A stretch of DNA of 64,000 bases from Gaiellasilicea sp963811885 (GCA_963811885.1 CAWETB010000015.1:434001-498000); one strand, 5' to 3'; positions 28,487 through 38,492 are shown, counted from the stretch's first letter. The notes: a model not told the origin generated them from the sequence alone. Numbers and translations: made by a program.

Positions 28487-28927
28487 TCAGTCCGTCGCGT
28501 ACGCGGTGCGCTCGAACGGCCAGCGCTCGACGAGCCAGCGCGAAACCGCTCGCCGCACGTCGCCGTCGAGCTCCGCACGGCTTGCACGGACCCACGAGCT
28601 GACAGCAGCGTCGGAACCGCCGTCCTTGTCGGGGTAGATGTAGACGCAGCCGATGACCTCGCGGGTCGCGGGGTCGAGCACGGTGTACGTGAATCCTCTG
28701 CGGGCCGCGAAATCGTCGGCGTGGCGCTCGAGGTCGCGACGGTTCTCCTCGAGCGTCATCTCGTGCGGCCACCTCCCTTCGAATCCCGGCGTGGCGCGGA
28801 TGTGGGGTATCGACGACGACCAGGCCTCGTAGTCGCTCTCGTTGTGCTCGACGCCGAGCGGCTCGAGCACGAACTTCTCGGTCACGAGGCTGCCAGGCGG
28901 ATCGAAGTCGGCTGCGACGAACGGCAT
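28487..28927 (-). CDS. GNAT-like N-acetyltransferase
   Basis: The 146-residue protein starts VAADFDPPGSLVTEKFVLEP and has YEAWSSSIPHIRATPGF and TYTVLDPATREVIGCVYIYP, a pattern of small acetyltransferase-fold proteins common in actinobacteria. The last third (AAVSSWVRASRAELDGDVRR) replaces the usual acetyl-CoA loop with a less typical sequence, so activity is uncertain. TAGCGT on this strand ends 6 nt before the ATG. It is divergent from imuB. Confidence 0.75.
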   Translation of the reverse strand: MPFVAADFDPPGSLVTEKFVLEPLGVEHNESDYEAWSSSIPHIRATPGFEGRWPHEMTLEENRRDLERHADDFAARRGFTYTVLDPATREVIGCVYIYPDKDGGSDAAVSSWVRASRAELDGDVRRAVSRWLVERWPFERTAYATD

Positions 28928-28984
28928 CAGCCGACGCTACCAGCGCCGCACGGGGCGCAATCGAGACGCGGAAGATCGAGCAGT

Positions 28985-29022
28985 TTGACAGGAACACCTG
29001 TTCGGGTATAGAACATATGTTC
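28985..29022 (+). promoter_or_regulatory. SOS promoter of imuB with two LexA boxes
   Basis: A clear sigma-A-type promoter is present: TTGACA (28985-28990), 16-bp spacer, TATAGA (29007-29012). Two palindromes match the Gram-positive/actinobacterial LexA box GAAC-N4-GTTC: GAACACCTGTTC (28992-29003), within the spacer, and GAACATATGTTC (29011-29022), over the -10 and start region. LexA bound here would block transcription. The predicted transcript start is about 5 nt before the GTG at 29025. Confidence 0.85.
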
Positions 29023-29024
29023 CC

Positions 29025-30209
29025 GTGATCGCCTGTCTCCTCATCCCCGGCTTCGAGTTGCGCGCGGCGCTGCGGGACAAGCCGAGGCTGGCGCTCGTCG
29101 CGGCAGCGCTTTCGCCGCTGCCGGGGACGGAGCAGCTGATCGGTCCCGTCACCGCCGCCGCGGAGCTCGCCGGCGTGCAGCCCGGGATGCGGCTGGGGGA
29201 GGCGCTCGCGATGTGCCCGCAGCTCGTGCTGGTCGAGCAGGACCCGGCTGCGGTCGAGCGCGAGTGGGAGGGGGTGCTGCAGCGGCTCGAGGACTCGGGC
29301 TTCGCGGTCGACCCCGAGGAGCCGGGACGCGTCTACTTCGAGACGAAGGGCGTCGAGCGGCTGTACGGAGGCTTGGAGGCGGCGCTCCAGCGGGCGCTCG
29401 CCTCCGTCGGAGCTGCCTGGGATTCACGCGCGGGCGCGGCGCAGCGCCGGTTCGCCGCCCTTGCGGCGGCGAGCGTCGCGCGTCCCGGGCAGGCACTCGT
29501 CGTGTCGGCCGGCAAGGAGGAGGGCTTTCTGGCACCGCTGCCGCTCTCGCTCCTGCCGCTCCCGGCCGACCGCTACGCAGAGCTGGAGGGTCTGGGCGTG
29601 CGCCGCTTGGGGGAGCTGGCCGCCCTGCCCGGGGGAGCTGTCGCGGAGCGGCTTGGCCGGGAAGGCCGGCAGGCGTGGGGCCTTGCACGCGGCGGCGACA
29701 GCGGCCGCGTGCGAGGACGGCGGCCGGCGGCCGAGCTCGTCGAGGCGCTCGAGTTCCCGGAGCCTGTCGGGAACGAGCTGACGCTCCGCCGCGGCTTCGG
29801 CTCACTCCTCGACCGGCTGCTCGCCCGGCCGGAGCGGGCGGGCCGGCCGTTCCGCAAGGTCGCGCTCTCGGCGAAGCTCGTCGGCGGCGGCTCCTGGCGC
29901 CGGACGGTGACGCTGCGTGAGCCGACGGCCGACCGGCCGCGCCTGCGGGCGGCGCTCGGCCCGAAGCTGCTCGAGATCCCTGCCCCCACCGTCGAGCTGC
30001 GGCTGGAGGCGGTCGAGCTCTCCGAGTCGGTCGGCCAGCAGCTCGAGCTCGTCAAGCCGGTGGGGGACGAGATGCAGGCGCGCCTGAGCGACGGGCTGCG
30101 CCAGGTGCGCGCGAGCACCGGCTCGGGCTCCGTCGTCGCCGTCGTGGAGGTGGCGCCGTGGTCGCGGATTCCCGAAACCCGGTCGCTGTTCGTGCCGCGG
30201 GACGAATAA
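29025..30209 (+). CDS. imuB: ImuB, inactive Y-family polymerase-like protein of the mutagenesis cassette
   Basis: The 394-residue protein has the Y-family layout, starting IACLLIPGFELRAAL and continuing with GVQPGMRLGEALAMCP and FAVDPEEPGRVYFETKGVE. The catalytic carboxylates of true polymerases are absent: there is no DxD after the first strand and no SIDE motif. This is the hallmark of ImuB, which serves as a bridge between the clamp and DnaE2. GQQLELVKP near residue 345 resembles a beta-clamp-binding motif. It is under two LexA boxes and starts almost at the predicted transcript end, so it should be induced by DNA damage. No imuA-like gene is present next to it. Confidence 0.9.
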   Translation: MIACLLIPGFELRAALRDKPRLALVAAALSPLPGTEQLIGPVTAAAELAGVQPGMRLGEALAMCPQLVLVEQDPAAVEREWEGVLQRLEDSGFAVDPEEPGRVYFETKGVERLYGGLEAALQRALASVGAAWDSRAGAAQRRFAALAAASVARPGQALVVSAGKEEGFLAPLPLSLLPLPADRYAELEGLGVRRLGELAALPGGAVAERLGREGRQAWGLARGGDSGRVRGRRPAAELVEALEFPEPVGNELTLRRGFGSLLDRLLARPERAGRPFRKVALSAKLVGGGSWRRTVTLREPTADRPRLRAALGPKLLEIPAPTVELRLEAVELSESVGQQLELVKPVGDEMQARLSDGLRQVRASTGSGSVVAVVEVAPWSRIPETRSLFVPRDE

Positions 30210-30227
30210 ACGCGCCGCGGGCCGCGC

Positions 30228-30432
30228 TTGGTCGAGGCGAGCCCGGTCGGCTTCCGTGCGCGTGAACCGCGAGGGTGTCGCGCTCGTGCGCGAGGAGTGG
30301 CGCGTCGTCGACCGCTGGTGGACCGAGGAGCCGCTCGACCGCCGCTACTTCGACCTCGTGCTCGAGTCGGGCCGGAACGCGTGCGTCTTCCGCGACGAGG
30401 AAGCCGGCTGTTGGTTCTCCCAGCGCGCGTGA
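30228..30432 (+). CDS. Small protein downstream of imuB (DUF6504-like), frame-disrupted
   Basis: It begins 18 nt after the imuB stop, at a TTG. After a one-base frame change near 30265 it reads VNREGVALVREEWRVVDRWW, TEEPLDRRYFDLVLESGRN and FRDEEAGCWFSQRA, about 67 residues. It resembles the short WW-rich protein that actinobacteria often encode between imuB and dnaE2 (DUF6504 as I remember it). Position in the SOS transcript supports a role in mutagenesis, but the function is unknown and the assignment is from memory. Confidence 0.6.
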
Positions 30433-30587
30433 CGCCTCGCGTTCCTGACGCCCTGCTCGCGATGCGTAGGCCGGTGGAACAGTACGGAGGTACGGGCCGC
30501 CGGCCGGAGCACCGCGAGCGGGGCGAGGCTGTGCCGGAGGCCGGCTCCGCCGGCCGGGAGGCGCAGCCGATCAGGGGCGCGAGGGGT
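30433..30587. other. Intergenic region with GC hairpin between convergent genes
   Basis: No gene is visible. A perfect hairpin GGCCGG-CTCCG-CCGGCC lies at 30539-30555, and a related CCGGCCGGAG block at about 30520. There is no U tract. It may terminate both the imuB transcript and the opposite TfoX-like gene; this is inferred from the convergent arrangement. Confidence 0.4.
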
Positions 30588-30902
30588 TCAGCCAGCGGGC
30601 CTGAGAGCGTGCTGCGCGAATCCTTCCCACTCGGCCGCGTGCGCCTCCGGCACGACGACCCACTCCTTGAAGGGCTGTCCCTTCCCGGAGGGGTCGAACA
30701 GATGGGCGCCGTCGAGCGCCAGCGCCCGCGCGTGCGCGTCCGGATCGGGGAGCTTGAAGACCATCGCGCCGCGTGTGAAGCCGGCGACCATCTTCCCGCT
30801 CCGCTTCACGCACGGCATGCCCATCATCTGCGACGGCTCGACGTCGTCGTTGCGGGCGCAGAGGTCGTCGACGAGCTCGTCGTAGCGCTCCCGCGCGTCC
30901 AC
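30588..30902 (-). CDS. TfoX N-terminal domain-like protein
   Basis: The 104-residue protein reads MMGMPCVKRSGKMVAGFTRG, MVFKLPDPDAHARALALDGA and HLFDPSGKGQPFKEWVVVP. This is the pattern of small TfoX_N (COG3070-like) proteins. Their molecular function is unknown; the link to competence of the full TfoX does not carry over. TAAACT on this strand (30909-30914) ends 6 nt before the GTG and overlaps the stop codon of the upstream cupin gene. Confidence 0.78.
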   Translation of the reverse strand: MDARERYDELVDDLCARNDDVEPSQMMGMPCVKRSGKMVAGFTRGAMVFKLPDPDAHARALALDGAHLFDPSGKGQPFKEWVVVPEAHAAEWEGFAQHALRPAG

Positions 30903-30911
30903 GCGCCGAGT

Positions 30912-31459
30912 TTACGCCTGGATCTCGAGGAAGCGGCCATCCTCGAGGGCATGGAGGCACGTCAGCCGGCCCGACGCCTGCCCCGGCTCGTCCCGCACCT
31001 CGATCCGGATCTCGTCCCGGTCGATGAGGACGCCGTTCGCCCCCGGCGGGACGACGACGCGTCCGTCACAGGCAGGCCGCCGTCCTCGGGCGGATCCCAC
31101 TGGTCGAAGTCCGGGTTGCGTCCGCGCAGGTAGTCGGCGAACCCCGCGCTCGGCGCGTGGAAGTTCAGGTAGCGCAGCTCGCCGTCGCCCGCGTTGCGGA
31201 AGCCGTGGACGAGCAGCGGCGGCGCGAATGCGAGCGTCCCCGCCGGCAGGACGCGCTCCTCCGCCTCCGGCCCCACGAAGAACGTCAGCTCGCCGCCGAG
31301 GACGAAGAAGAGGTCGCTGTGGGTGCGGTGGATGTGCGGCGAGGCGCCGTCGCGGTGCGGCCCGAAGCGGGTCCACGTCACGACGAGCTCGTCCCTGTCG
31401 CAGAGGATCTCGACCCGCCGGTCCGGGACGTCGCCGACGACCTCACCCTCGCCGGGCAC
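30912..31459 (-). CDS. Cupin-domain protein (frame-disrupted)
   Basis: The protein has the two cupin motifs: HRDGASPHIHRTHSDLFFVL for motif 1 and LAFAPPLLVHGFRNAG for motif 2, with the His/Glu-type metal site largely present. The N-terminus (PDRRVEILCDRDELVVTWTR) and C-terminus (VVVPPGANGVLIDRDEIRIE, then ALEDGRFLEIQA) fit a sugar-isomerase-like or storage-type cupin of about 180 residues. A frame change lies near 31058. GTG at 31459 is preferred to an ATG at 31498 because the latter would overlap dnaE2. The substrate is unknown. Confidence 0.75.
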
Positions 31460-31471
31460 TAGGAGCAGCGG

Positions 31472-34400
31472 TTGGCCTACGTCGAGCTCCACTGCCATTC
31501 AGCCTATTCGTTCCTCGACGGCGCGTCACATCCCGAGGAGCTGGCGCTGCGGGCGGCGGAGCTCGGCTACGAGGCGCTCGCGCTCACCGATCACGACGGC
31601 GTCTACGGCTCGCTCGAGCTCGCCCACGCGGCGAAGCTCGTCGGCGTCCGCGCGATCACCGGCGCCGAGATCACCCTGCACGGCGGTGCGCACGTGACCG
31701 TCCTCGTCGAGTCGTCGCAGGGCTACGCGAACCTCTGCCGCCTCCTCACCGCCGCGCACGCGCACACGCGGCCCGAAGGAAGGTGAGCTGCTGCCGCCCG
31801 TCGCTCGATCCGGCGCTGCTCGCGGAGCTGAACGACGGCCTCGTCTGCCTCTCCGGCTGCGCGCGCGACGGGCTCGGCGTCCGCGACCCGAACGCCGCCG
31901 CCGAGCTCGCGCGCGCGTTCGGACGCGAGCGCTTCTACGTCGAGCTGCAGCGGCCGTTCGAGCGCGGCGACGCGCGCCGCAACGCGCTCCTGCGCGACCT
32001 CGCCGAGCACGCCGGCGTCGAGACCGTCGTCACCGGGAACGCCCACGCGCACCATCCGCGCCGCACCGCGCTCCAGGACGTCCTCGTCGCGATCCGCCAC
32101 AACACGTCGCTCGAGGCGAGCGAGCGCGAGCGGCGCGGCAACCGCGAGAGCATCCTCCGCGCGCCGGCGGAGCTGCTCGAGCTCTTCCCCGACGACCGCG
32201 ACGCCGTCCTCCGTACAGCCGAGATCGCCGCCCGGCTCGAGTTCGACCTGACCGAGGAGCTCGGCTACCGCTATCCCGACTTCTCCGACGGCGACGTCCC
32301 CGCGATCACGCAGCTCGCCGAGGTCTGCAACGACGCGTTCGCGGGCCGCTACCCGCCAAGTAACAAGCTGTTACTCGGCCAGGCCCGCGCGCGGCTCGAG
32401 ACCGAGCTCAGGCTGATCGACGAGCTCGGCCTCGCCGGCTTCTTCCTCCTCCACTGGGAGGTGCTCGAGCTGGCGCGGGAGCTCGCGAACGGGATCCGCG
32501 GGCCGGGCTCGCCGCGGCGCTGGCTGCCGCCCGGCCGGGGCCGGGGCTCGTCGGTGGGGTCGATCGTCTGCTACCTGACCGGCCTCTCGCACGTCGACCC
32601 GGTCGCGCAGAACCTCTCGCTCGGCCGCTTCCTCAACCGCGAGCTGATGTCGGTGCCGGACATCGACCTCGACTTCCCGCGCGACATCCGCGAGCAGCTG
32701 ATCCTCGGCGTCACCGAGCGCTACGGGCGCGAGCACGCCTCGCTCGTCGCCAGCTTCTCCACCTACCGGGCACGCGGCGCGATCCGCGACGTCGGCAAGG
32801 CGCTCGGGCTCCCGTTCGCCGAGCTGGAACGGCTCGCGCGCGTCTCCGACGGCTGGAACGCGGCCAGGGTCGCCGAGGAGCTCGCCTTGCTCCCCGAGGC
32901 CGAGCGGCGGCTGCTCTCGCCGCGCTGGCGCGCCTTCGCCGAGCTGACGCGCGAGATCGCAGGGCTGCCGCGCCACATCTCGCAGCACCCGGGCGGGATG
33001 GTGATCTCCAGCAGGCCGCTCGTCGAGCTCGTGCCGGTGCAGCCGGCGGCGATGACGGGCAGGCAGATCTGCCAGTGGGACAAGGACTCCTGCTCCGACG
33101 CCGGCTTCCTCAAGATCGACCTGCTCGGGCTCGGGATGCTCTCGGCGGTCGAGGACTGCGTCGAGCAGATCGCCGAGGTCTACGGCGAGCCGATCGACCT
33201 GTCCCGGATCCCGCTCGCCGACGCCGACGTCTTCGCAGACATCCAGCGGGCGGACACGATCGGCGACTTCCAGATCGAGAGCCGCGCGCAGATGCAGAGC
33301 CTGCTGCGGACGAAGCCGGAGAACCTCGACGACCTGACCGTGCAGGTCGCGCTCGTGCGGCCGGGGCCGATCCAGGGCAAGGCCGTGCACCCGTACATCG
33401 ACGCGCGCGAGCGGCTGCGGGTCGACCCGGACTACGTGCCGCCCGTCGACCACGAGCTGCTGCGCGAGCCGCTCCGCGACACCCACGGCGTCGTCGTCTT
33501 CCAGGACCAGGTGCTCGACGTGGCGATGGCGCTCGCCGGTTTCACGATCGGCGAGGCGGAGGGACTGCGGCGTGCGATGAGCCGGAAGCGGAGCGAGGAG
33601 GCGATCGAGGCGTTCCGGGAGCGGTTCATCGAGGGCGCCGCGCGGAACGGCGTCGACGGCGAGACGGCCGACAGGGTCTACGACAAGCTCGCGGCCTTCT
33701 CCGGCTTCGGCTTCCCCAAGTCGCACGCGGCCGCGTTCGGCCTCCTCGCCTACCAGTCGGCGTGGCTGCGGCACCACTACCCGGCCGAGTTCCTCTGCTC
33801 GCTCCTGAACGCGCAGCCGATGGGCTTCTACCCGCCGTCCTCGCTCGTCCGCGACGCCCAGCGGCGGGGTGTGGAGATCCGCCCTCCGGACGTCAACCTC
33901 AGCGAGGTGCACTGCACGTGGGAGGAAAGTGCGGTGCGGATGGGGCTGAAGTACGTCAAGTCCGTGGGGGAGGACGACGCCGAGGCGGTCGTCGCCGAGC
34001 GGGAGGCGCGCGGCGAGTTCGAAAGTGTCGGCGACCTGGCCCGCCGGCTGCCGCTCGACGCGCGCGAGCTCGAGGCGCTCCTCCGCAGCGGCGCCTGCGA
34101 CCGCTTCGGCAAGCGGCGCGACCTGCTCTGGGAGCTCGGGCTCGTCACCCGCCCGCAGACCGTCCAGCGCGAGCACAAGCAGCTCTCGCTCGAGCTCGAC
34201 CCGACGGTGGCGACCCCCGAGCTGCCGGACCTGACCGCCTGGGAGCGGATGCTCGCCGACTACGCGACGACGAGCGTCTCGATCGACGTGCACCCGCTGA
34301 CGCTGCTGCGCCCGCACCTGCCGCCCGAGGTGCTGCCGAGCGACCGGCTGAACGAGGCGCCGCACCGGAGCAAGGTCGCCTTCGCCGGGATGGCGGTGGC

Positions 34401-34680
34401 CCGCCAGCGGCCCTCGACCGCGCACGGGATCGTCTTCATGCTGCTCGAGGACGAGCTCGGCCAGGTGAACCTGATCGTCTCGCCGGAGCTCTACGAGCGG
34501 AACCGCGCGATCGTCCGCGGCGAGCCGCTCCTGCTCGTGCGGGGCCGCTTCGAGCACATCAAGGACAACCGCAACATCGTCGTCGAGTCGCTCGAGAGCC
34601 TCGGCCCGCTCGCGCGCCGGATCGCCTCCAGCGACGTCGGCGCCTCGCTGCCCGCGGCGCATCACTTCGGGCATCGGTGA
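31472..34680 (+). CDS. dnaE2: Error-prone DNA polymerase III alpha subunit DnaE2 (frame-disrupted)
   Basis: The roughly 1068-residue C-family polymerase carries out damage-induced translesion synthesis with ImuB. The N-terminal PHP domain begins YVELHCHSAYSFLDGASHPE, the DnaE2-specific form. The catalytic palm has VPDIDLDFPRDIRE and the trigger segment QHPGGMVISS. GFPKSHAAAFGLLAYQSAWL marks the fingers, and the OB fold ends the protein (HGIVFMLLEDELGQVNLIVS). TTG at 31472 has AGGAG 6 nt upstream. Two extra bases near 31782 and 31801 break the frame; removing them restores TRPKEGELLPPSLDPALLAE. I see no LexA box directly upstream. Confidence 0.93.
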
Positions 34681-34686
34681 GCCGGA

Positions 34687-36481
34687 CTAGGTGCGGCCCG
34701 CTTCCTGCAGAGCTTCGTCGAGCCGCAGCGCCGTATTCACGAGCCCGATGTGCGAGAACGCCTGCGGGAAGTTGCCGACGAGCCGCTTCAGCTCCGGGTC
34801 GTACTCCTCCGAGAGCAGCCCGAGGTCGTTGCGGAGCGAGAGCAGCCGCTCGAACATCGCGTGCGCCTCGTCGAGCTCGCCGAGCAGGATCAGGTTGTCG
34901 ACGAACCAGAAGGAGCAGAGGAAGAAGGCGCCCTCGCCCGGCGGCAGGCCGTCGACCGACTCGACGCCCGGGGTCGTGGCGGTAGCGCTGGACGAAGCCG
35001 TCGACGAGCAGCTCGCGCCGGATCGCCTCGAGCGTGCCGCGCACGCGCGGGTCGTCGGCGGGAAGGAAGCCGTAGAGCGGGATCGTCAGGAGGCTCGCGT
35101 CGAGCCGCTTCGAGTCGTAGGACTGGACGAACGAGCCGAGCTCCTCGTCGAAGCCGCGCTCCAGCACCTCGGCCTTGATCGCGTCGCGGATCTCCAGCCA
35201 GCGTTCCTTGGGGCCGTCGCGGCCGAGCTCGTCGATCAACCGGAGGCCCCGGTCGAACGCGACCCAGGCCATCACCTTCGAGTGTGTGAAGTGGCGCCTC
35301 GGGCCGCGCACCTCCCAGATCCCCTCGTCGGGCTCGCGCCAGCGGGTCTCGAGGCTCTGGATCAGATGGCGGAGAAGCGCCCACGCGCTGTCGTCGCCCG
35401 GCGAGCCCGCGCCGGCGAGCCTGGTAGAGGACATCTGCGACCTCGCCGTAGACGTCGAGCTGGAACTGCGTGCTCGCCCCGTTGCCGACTCGGACCGGCG
35501 GCGAGCCCTCGTAGCCCTCGAGCCACGGCAGCTCGAATTCGAGCAGTCGCCGCTCGCCGGCGGGGCCGTACATGATCTGGATGCCCTCCGGGTCGCCGGC
35601 GACGGCGCGCAGGAGCCAGGCTCCGCCAGGCGCCGGCCTCCTCGACGAAGCCGTTGCCGACGAGCGCGGCGAGCGCGAAGCTCGCGTCGCGGAGCCAGCA
35701 GTACCGGTAGTCCCAGTTCCGCACGCCGCCGATCTGCTCCGGGAGCGAGGTCGTCGGCGCGGCGACGATGCCGCCCGTCGGGCGCGTACGTCATCGCCTT
35801 CAGCACCATCAGCGAGCGGAAGACGGCCTCGGAGTAGCGGCCGCCGAACGTGCAGGGGACGAGCCACTCGTCCCAGTACTCGCACGTGTCCTGGTAGGCG
35901 TGGTCGGGCGTGATCGCGCGGGGCGGGTCGAGGTGGGACGGGAACCAGGTCAGCACGAACGGAATCCGCTCGCCTGCCTCCACCGTGAAGTCTGCGACGG
36001 TGCTCAGGTTCTCGCCGCGCACGTCGACCGGCGTTCGGAAGGCGACCGCATCCGGGCCGGCGATCGCGATCCGGGTGTCGTCCTCGAGCCGGCGCACCCA
36101 GGGGACGATGCGGCCGTAGTCGAAGCGGAGGACGAGCTCCATCCGCATCGGCACGCTCCCCTCGAGCCCCTCGACGATCCGGACGACGTCGGGAGCGTCC
36201 CCGCGTGGGGGCATGAAGTCGATGACGCGAACGCTGCCGTGCTCGGTGTGAAAGTCGAGCTCGTGCACGAGCGAGTGCTCTCGGTAACGGCGCTCGACCC
36301 GCTCGATCTCGCAGTCGGGCGCGAGCAGCCAGCGGCCGTTCTCATCGTTCCCGAGCAACGCGGCGAAGCAGGCGCCCGAGTCGAAGCGCGGGAAGCAGAG
36401 CCAGTCGATCGAGCCGTTCCGCCCGACGAGCGCCGCGGTCTGCAGGTCGCCGATCAGGCCGTAGTCCTCGATCCGCATCAC
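34687..36481 (-). CDS. Glycoside hydrolase family 15 (glucoamylase/trehalase-like), frame-disrupted
   Basis: The roughly 597-residue protein starts RIEDYGLIGDLQTAALVGRN, the diagnostic GH15 N-terminus, with GSIDWLCFPRFDSGACF. The catalytic barrel has NWDYRYCWLRDASFALAAL. The general acid lies in EPDEGIWEVRG and the general base in LLSEEYDP, near the C-terminus. Such actinobacterial enzymes hydrolyse alpha-glucans or trehalose; which one cannot be decided. Four single-base disruptions (near 35775, 35635, 35410 and 34975) are each repaired by removing one base. GTG at 36481 overlaps the stop of the upstream small gene (GTGA), so it belongs to an operon with the glycosyltransferase. Confidence 0.87.
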
Positions 36482-36783
36482 AGGCCTCCGGTGAGCGAGC
36501 GGAAGCGGCGGTTGGCAGCGCGGTCGAACGCCTGCTCGTAGGCCTCCCGCGTGTCGTCGTCCAGGGTGGCGGCGTACGTATCGCGGAGGTCGGCGAGGGC
36601 GTCGGCGATGGCCTCGAGCACGAGCTGGTAGTCCCCGTACGCCTCCTCGGCAAGCTCGCGCTCGGCCGTGTCGTACGTGCGCTCAGCCTCCTCCGCCTCG
36701 CGCAGGAGCTCGGCCTCGTCCTCGACGAAGAGGTCGAGCTGACGGCGGATCAGGTCGCCGAAACGGTCGCGCCGGAAGATCAG
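36478..36783 (-). CDS. Conserved acidic helical protein, 101 aa
   Basis: The protein reads IFRRDRFGDLIRRQLDLFVE, then a strongly acidic helical stretch (EDEAELLREAEEAERTYDTA) and YGDYQLVLEAIADALADLRD. I have seen this pattern in actinobacterial hypothetical proteins but no function is known to me. The only start that fits is CTG at 36783, overlapping the glycosyltransferase stop (CTGA); a miscalled ATG or GTG is possible. It is coupled to both neighbours, indicating stoichiometric expression. Confidence 0.65.
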   Translation of the reverse strand: MIFRRDRFGDLIRRQLDLFVEDEAELLREAEEAERTYDTAERELAEEAYGDYQLVLEAIADALADLRDTYAATLDDDTREAYEQAFDRAANRRFRSLTGGL

Positions 36784-37783
36784 AGCAGCTCCTCGTAGAG
36801 CGCGAGATGCGCCTGCGCGGAGGTCTCCCAGGTCAGCTCCGTCCGAGCCCGTGCCGCACCGGCACGTGCCGCCGCCAGAGCCGCCTGGTCGTCGAGGAGC
36901 TCGCGAATCGCTGCGGTCGAGGCCCTCGACGTCGTCGGGGGTGACCACGCGGCCCGCGCCGAACTCCCGCACCGGCTCGGCGAGGCCGCCGACGTCGTAG
37001 ACGACCGCCGGCACGCCGGCGCCGAGCGCGCGCAGGAGCGCGCCGCTCTGGTCGAGCTCGGGGCGGTACGGGAAGACGGCGACGGTCGACTCGCCGAGCG
37101 CGCGGTCGATCTCCGCCTCGGACAGGAATGCGTCGGCGTCGCCGGCGACGCGAAGCTGCGCTCCCGGCAGCCGCGAGACCGCCTCGCGCGCGTGGTCGAG
37201 CTGCTTGTACGGGCCGCACGAGGCCCAGCGCGAGCACCGTGCGGCCGTCGTCGGCCCGCGTCGGGTCGCTCGGCGTCACGGGGTGTGGGATCACGCGCAG
37301 CTTCTCGTCCGCCACGCCGAACGCCGCCAGGGTCTCGCGTCCGCGCTCCGAGTGGACGACGATCCGCTCGAAGCGGCCGAACGCGCGGCGCCAGAGACCG
37401 GTCTTGCCGGCGGTGCGTCGCGGCAGCAGGTCGTGGGCCGTGAGCACGAGCGGCGCACGGTGGCGCAGCAGCCACGAGTCGAGCTCGGGCACGGCCAGCC
37501 ACTGCACGTGGACGACGTCCGCCGGCGTGGCGGCGAGCCGCGCCAGGCCGAACGGATGCTCGAGCACCTTCAGCGGCACGCGCAGGCGCGAGCGGCCGAA
37601 GAGCCGCGACGAGAGCGGATAGAAGAGCTCCCGCCGCCGGTAGCCGTCCGGAGCGGGGACGGCGCCGAAGCGGAAGCGCGACGTCGCCAGCTCGACCTCC
37701 GCGCCCGCGGCTGCGAGCGCCGCGGCGAGCGCGTGGTCGTACGGAGGCGTGAAGGCTGGGGGGTCGGCGACGACGACGCGCAC
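36780..37783 (-). CDS. GT4-type glycosyltransferase (frame-disrupted)
   Basis: The protein of about 333 residues has an N-terminal domain starting RVVVADPPAFTPPYDHALAA and containing VVHVQWLAVPELDSWLLRHR and LTAHDLLPRR. The C-terminal GT-B donor domain has VIPHPVTPSDPTRADDGRTV, VFPYRPELDQSGALLRALGA and VVYDVGGLAEPVREFGAGRV. Two single-base disruptions lie near 37210 and 36918. It is a retaining GT4-like enzyme with unknown acceptor, in an operon with the small acidic protein and GH15. On this strand TAGCCT (37793-37798) ends 9 nt before the GTG. Confidence 0.82.
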
Positions 37784-37791
37784 GGGGTTCG

Positions 37792-37798
37792 TAGGCTA
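37792..37798. promoter_or_regulatory. Symmetric -10 shared by the GT4-type gene and the EEP gene
   Basis: TAGGCTA reads TAGGCT on the plus strand (37792-37797), 6 nt before a GTG at 37804. It reads TAGCCT on the minus strand (37793-37798), 9 nt before the GTG at 37783. The GTG at 37804 joins the EEP frame only if one G is missing from the assembly near 37810. Confidence 0.5.
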
Positions 37799-37811
37799 GT
37801 GCCGTGGGCGG

Positions 37812-38492
37812 GTGCACGTGCTGATCCGGAGCTGGAACGTCTTCCACGGCCGCACCTCGCCGCCGGGGCCGCGCGTGCACCTCCGAGCGATGGTCGAGCT
37901 GATCTCGCGCGACGCGCCCGACGTCGTCTGCCTGCAGGAGCTGCCCCTCTGGTCGCTCGCCCAGCTCCACGAATGGAGCGGGATGACCGTCCTCAGCGCG
38001 GTCGCGAAGCGGACACCCGTGCCGCGGTGGCTCGGCGGCGTCCTCCAGCGGTACGACCCGCTGCGCTTCCGCTCCGGCGTCACCGGGCAGGCGAACGCGA
38101 TCCTGCTCTCGCCGCAGCTCGTCCCGCTCGAGCACCGCACGGTCAGGATCAGCGACCAGGGGCGCGAGCGTCGGGTGTGCCACGCCGTCCGGCTCGAGCA
38201 CATCGTCGTCGGCAACGTCCACGCGTCGAACGAGTTCAGGCATGTCGAGGTGCCTCGCGCCGAGCTCACCCGAGCCCACGCGCTGGTCGAGTCCATGGCC
38301 GCGCCCAGGCAGGCACGAGTGCTCGCCGGCGACTTCAACCTGCGCGATCCCGACCTGCCCGGCCCCAACATCGACCACATCGTCGCCGCCGAGGTCGAGC
38401 ACGGCGCGCTCGAGGTGTGGCCGGAGGAGCGGCGCCTGCACAATGGCGCGGTGCTGTCCGATCACGCCCCCGTCGAGATGAGGATTGGATGA
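37812..38492 (+). CDS. Endonuclease/exonuclease/phosphatase-family protein
   Basis: The 226-residue protein has the EEP catalytic set: HVLIRSWNVFHG, DAPDVVCLQELPLWS with the metal-binding Glu, IVVGNVHAS, ARVLAGDFNLRDPD and AVLSDHAPVEMRIG with the general-base Asp-His. It may hydrolyse nucleic acid, phospholipid or inositol phosphate; no DNA-repair-specific insert is evident. GTG at 37812 is the first in-frame start; the promoter spacing suggests the true start may be a GTG at 37804. It overlaps the aminotransferase gene (ATGA). Confidence 0.85.
   Translation: MHVLIRSWNVFHGRTSPPGPRVHLRAMVELISRDAPDVVCLQELPLWSLAQLHEWSGMTVLSAVAKRTPVPRWLGGVLQRYDPLRFRSGVTGQANAILLSPQLVPLEHRTVRISDQGRERRVCHAVRLEHIVVGNVHASNEFRHVEVPRAELTRAHALVESMAAPRQARVLAGDFNLRDPDLPGPNIDHIVAAEVEHGALEVWPEERRLHNGAVLSDHAPVEMRIG

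Noticed and set aside
30433..30587. A small gene in the gap after the imuB transcript.
   Set aside because: Open frames exist but have no ribosome site, no family-like sequence and overlap strong GC hairpins.
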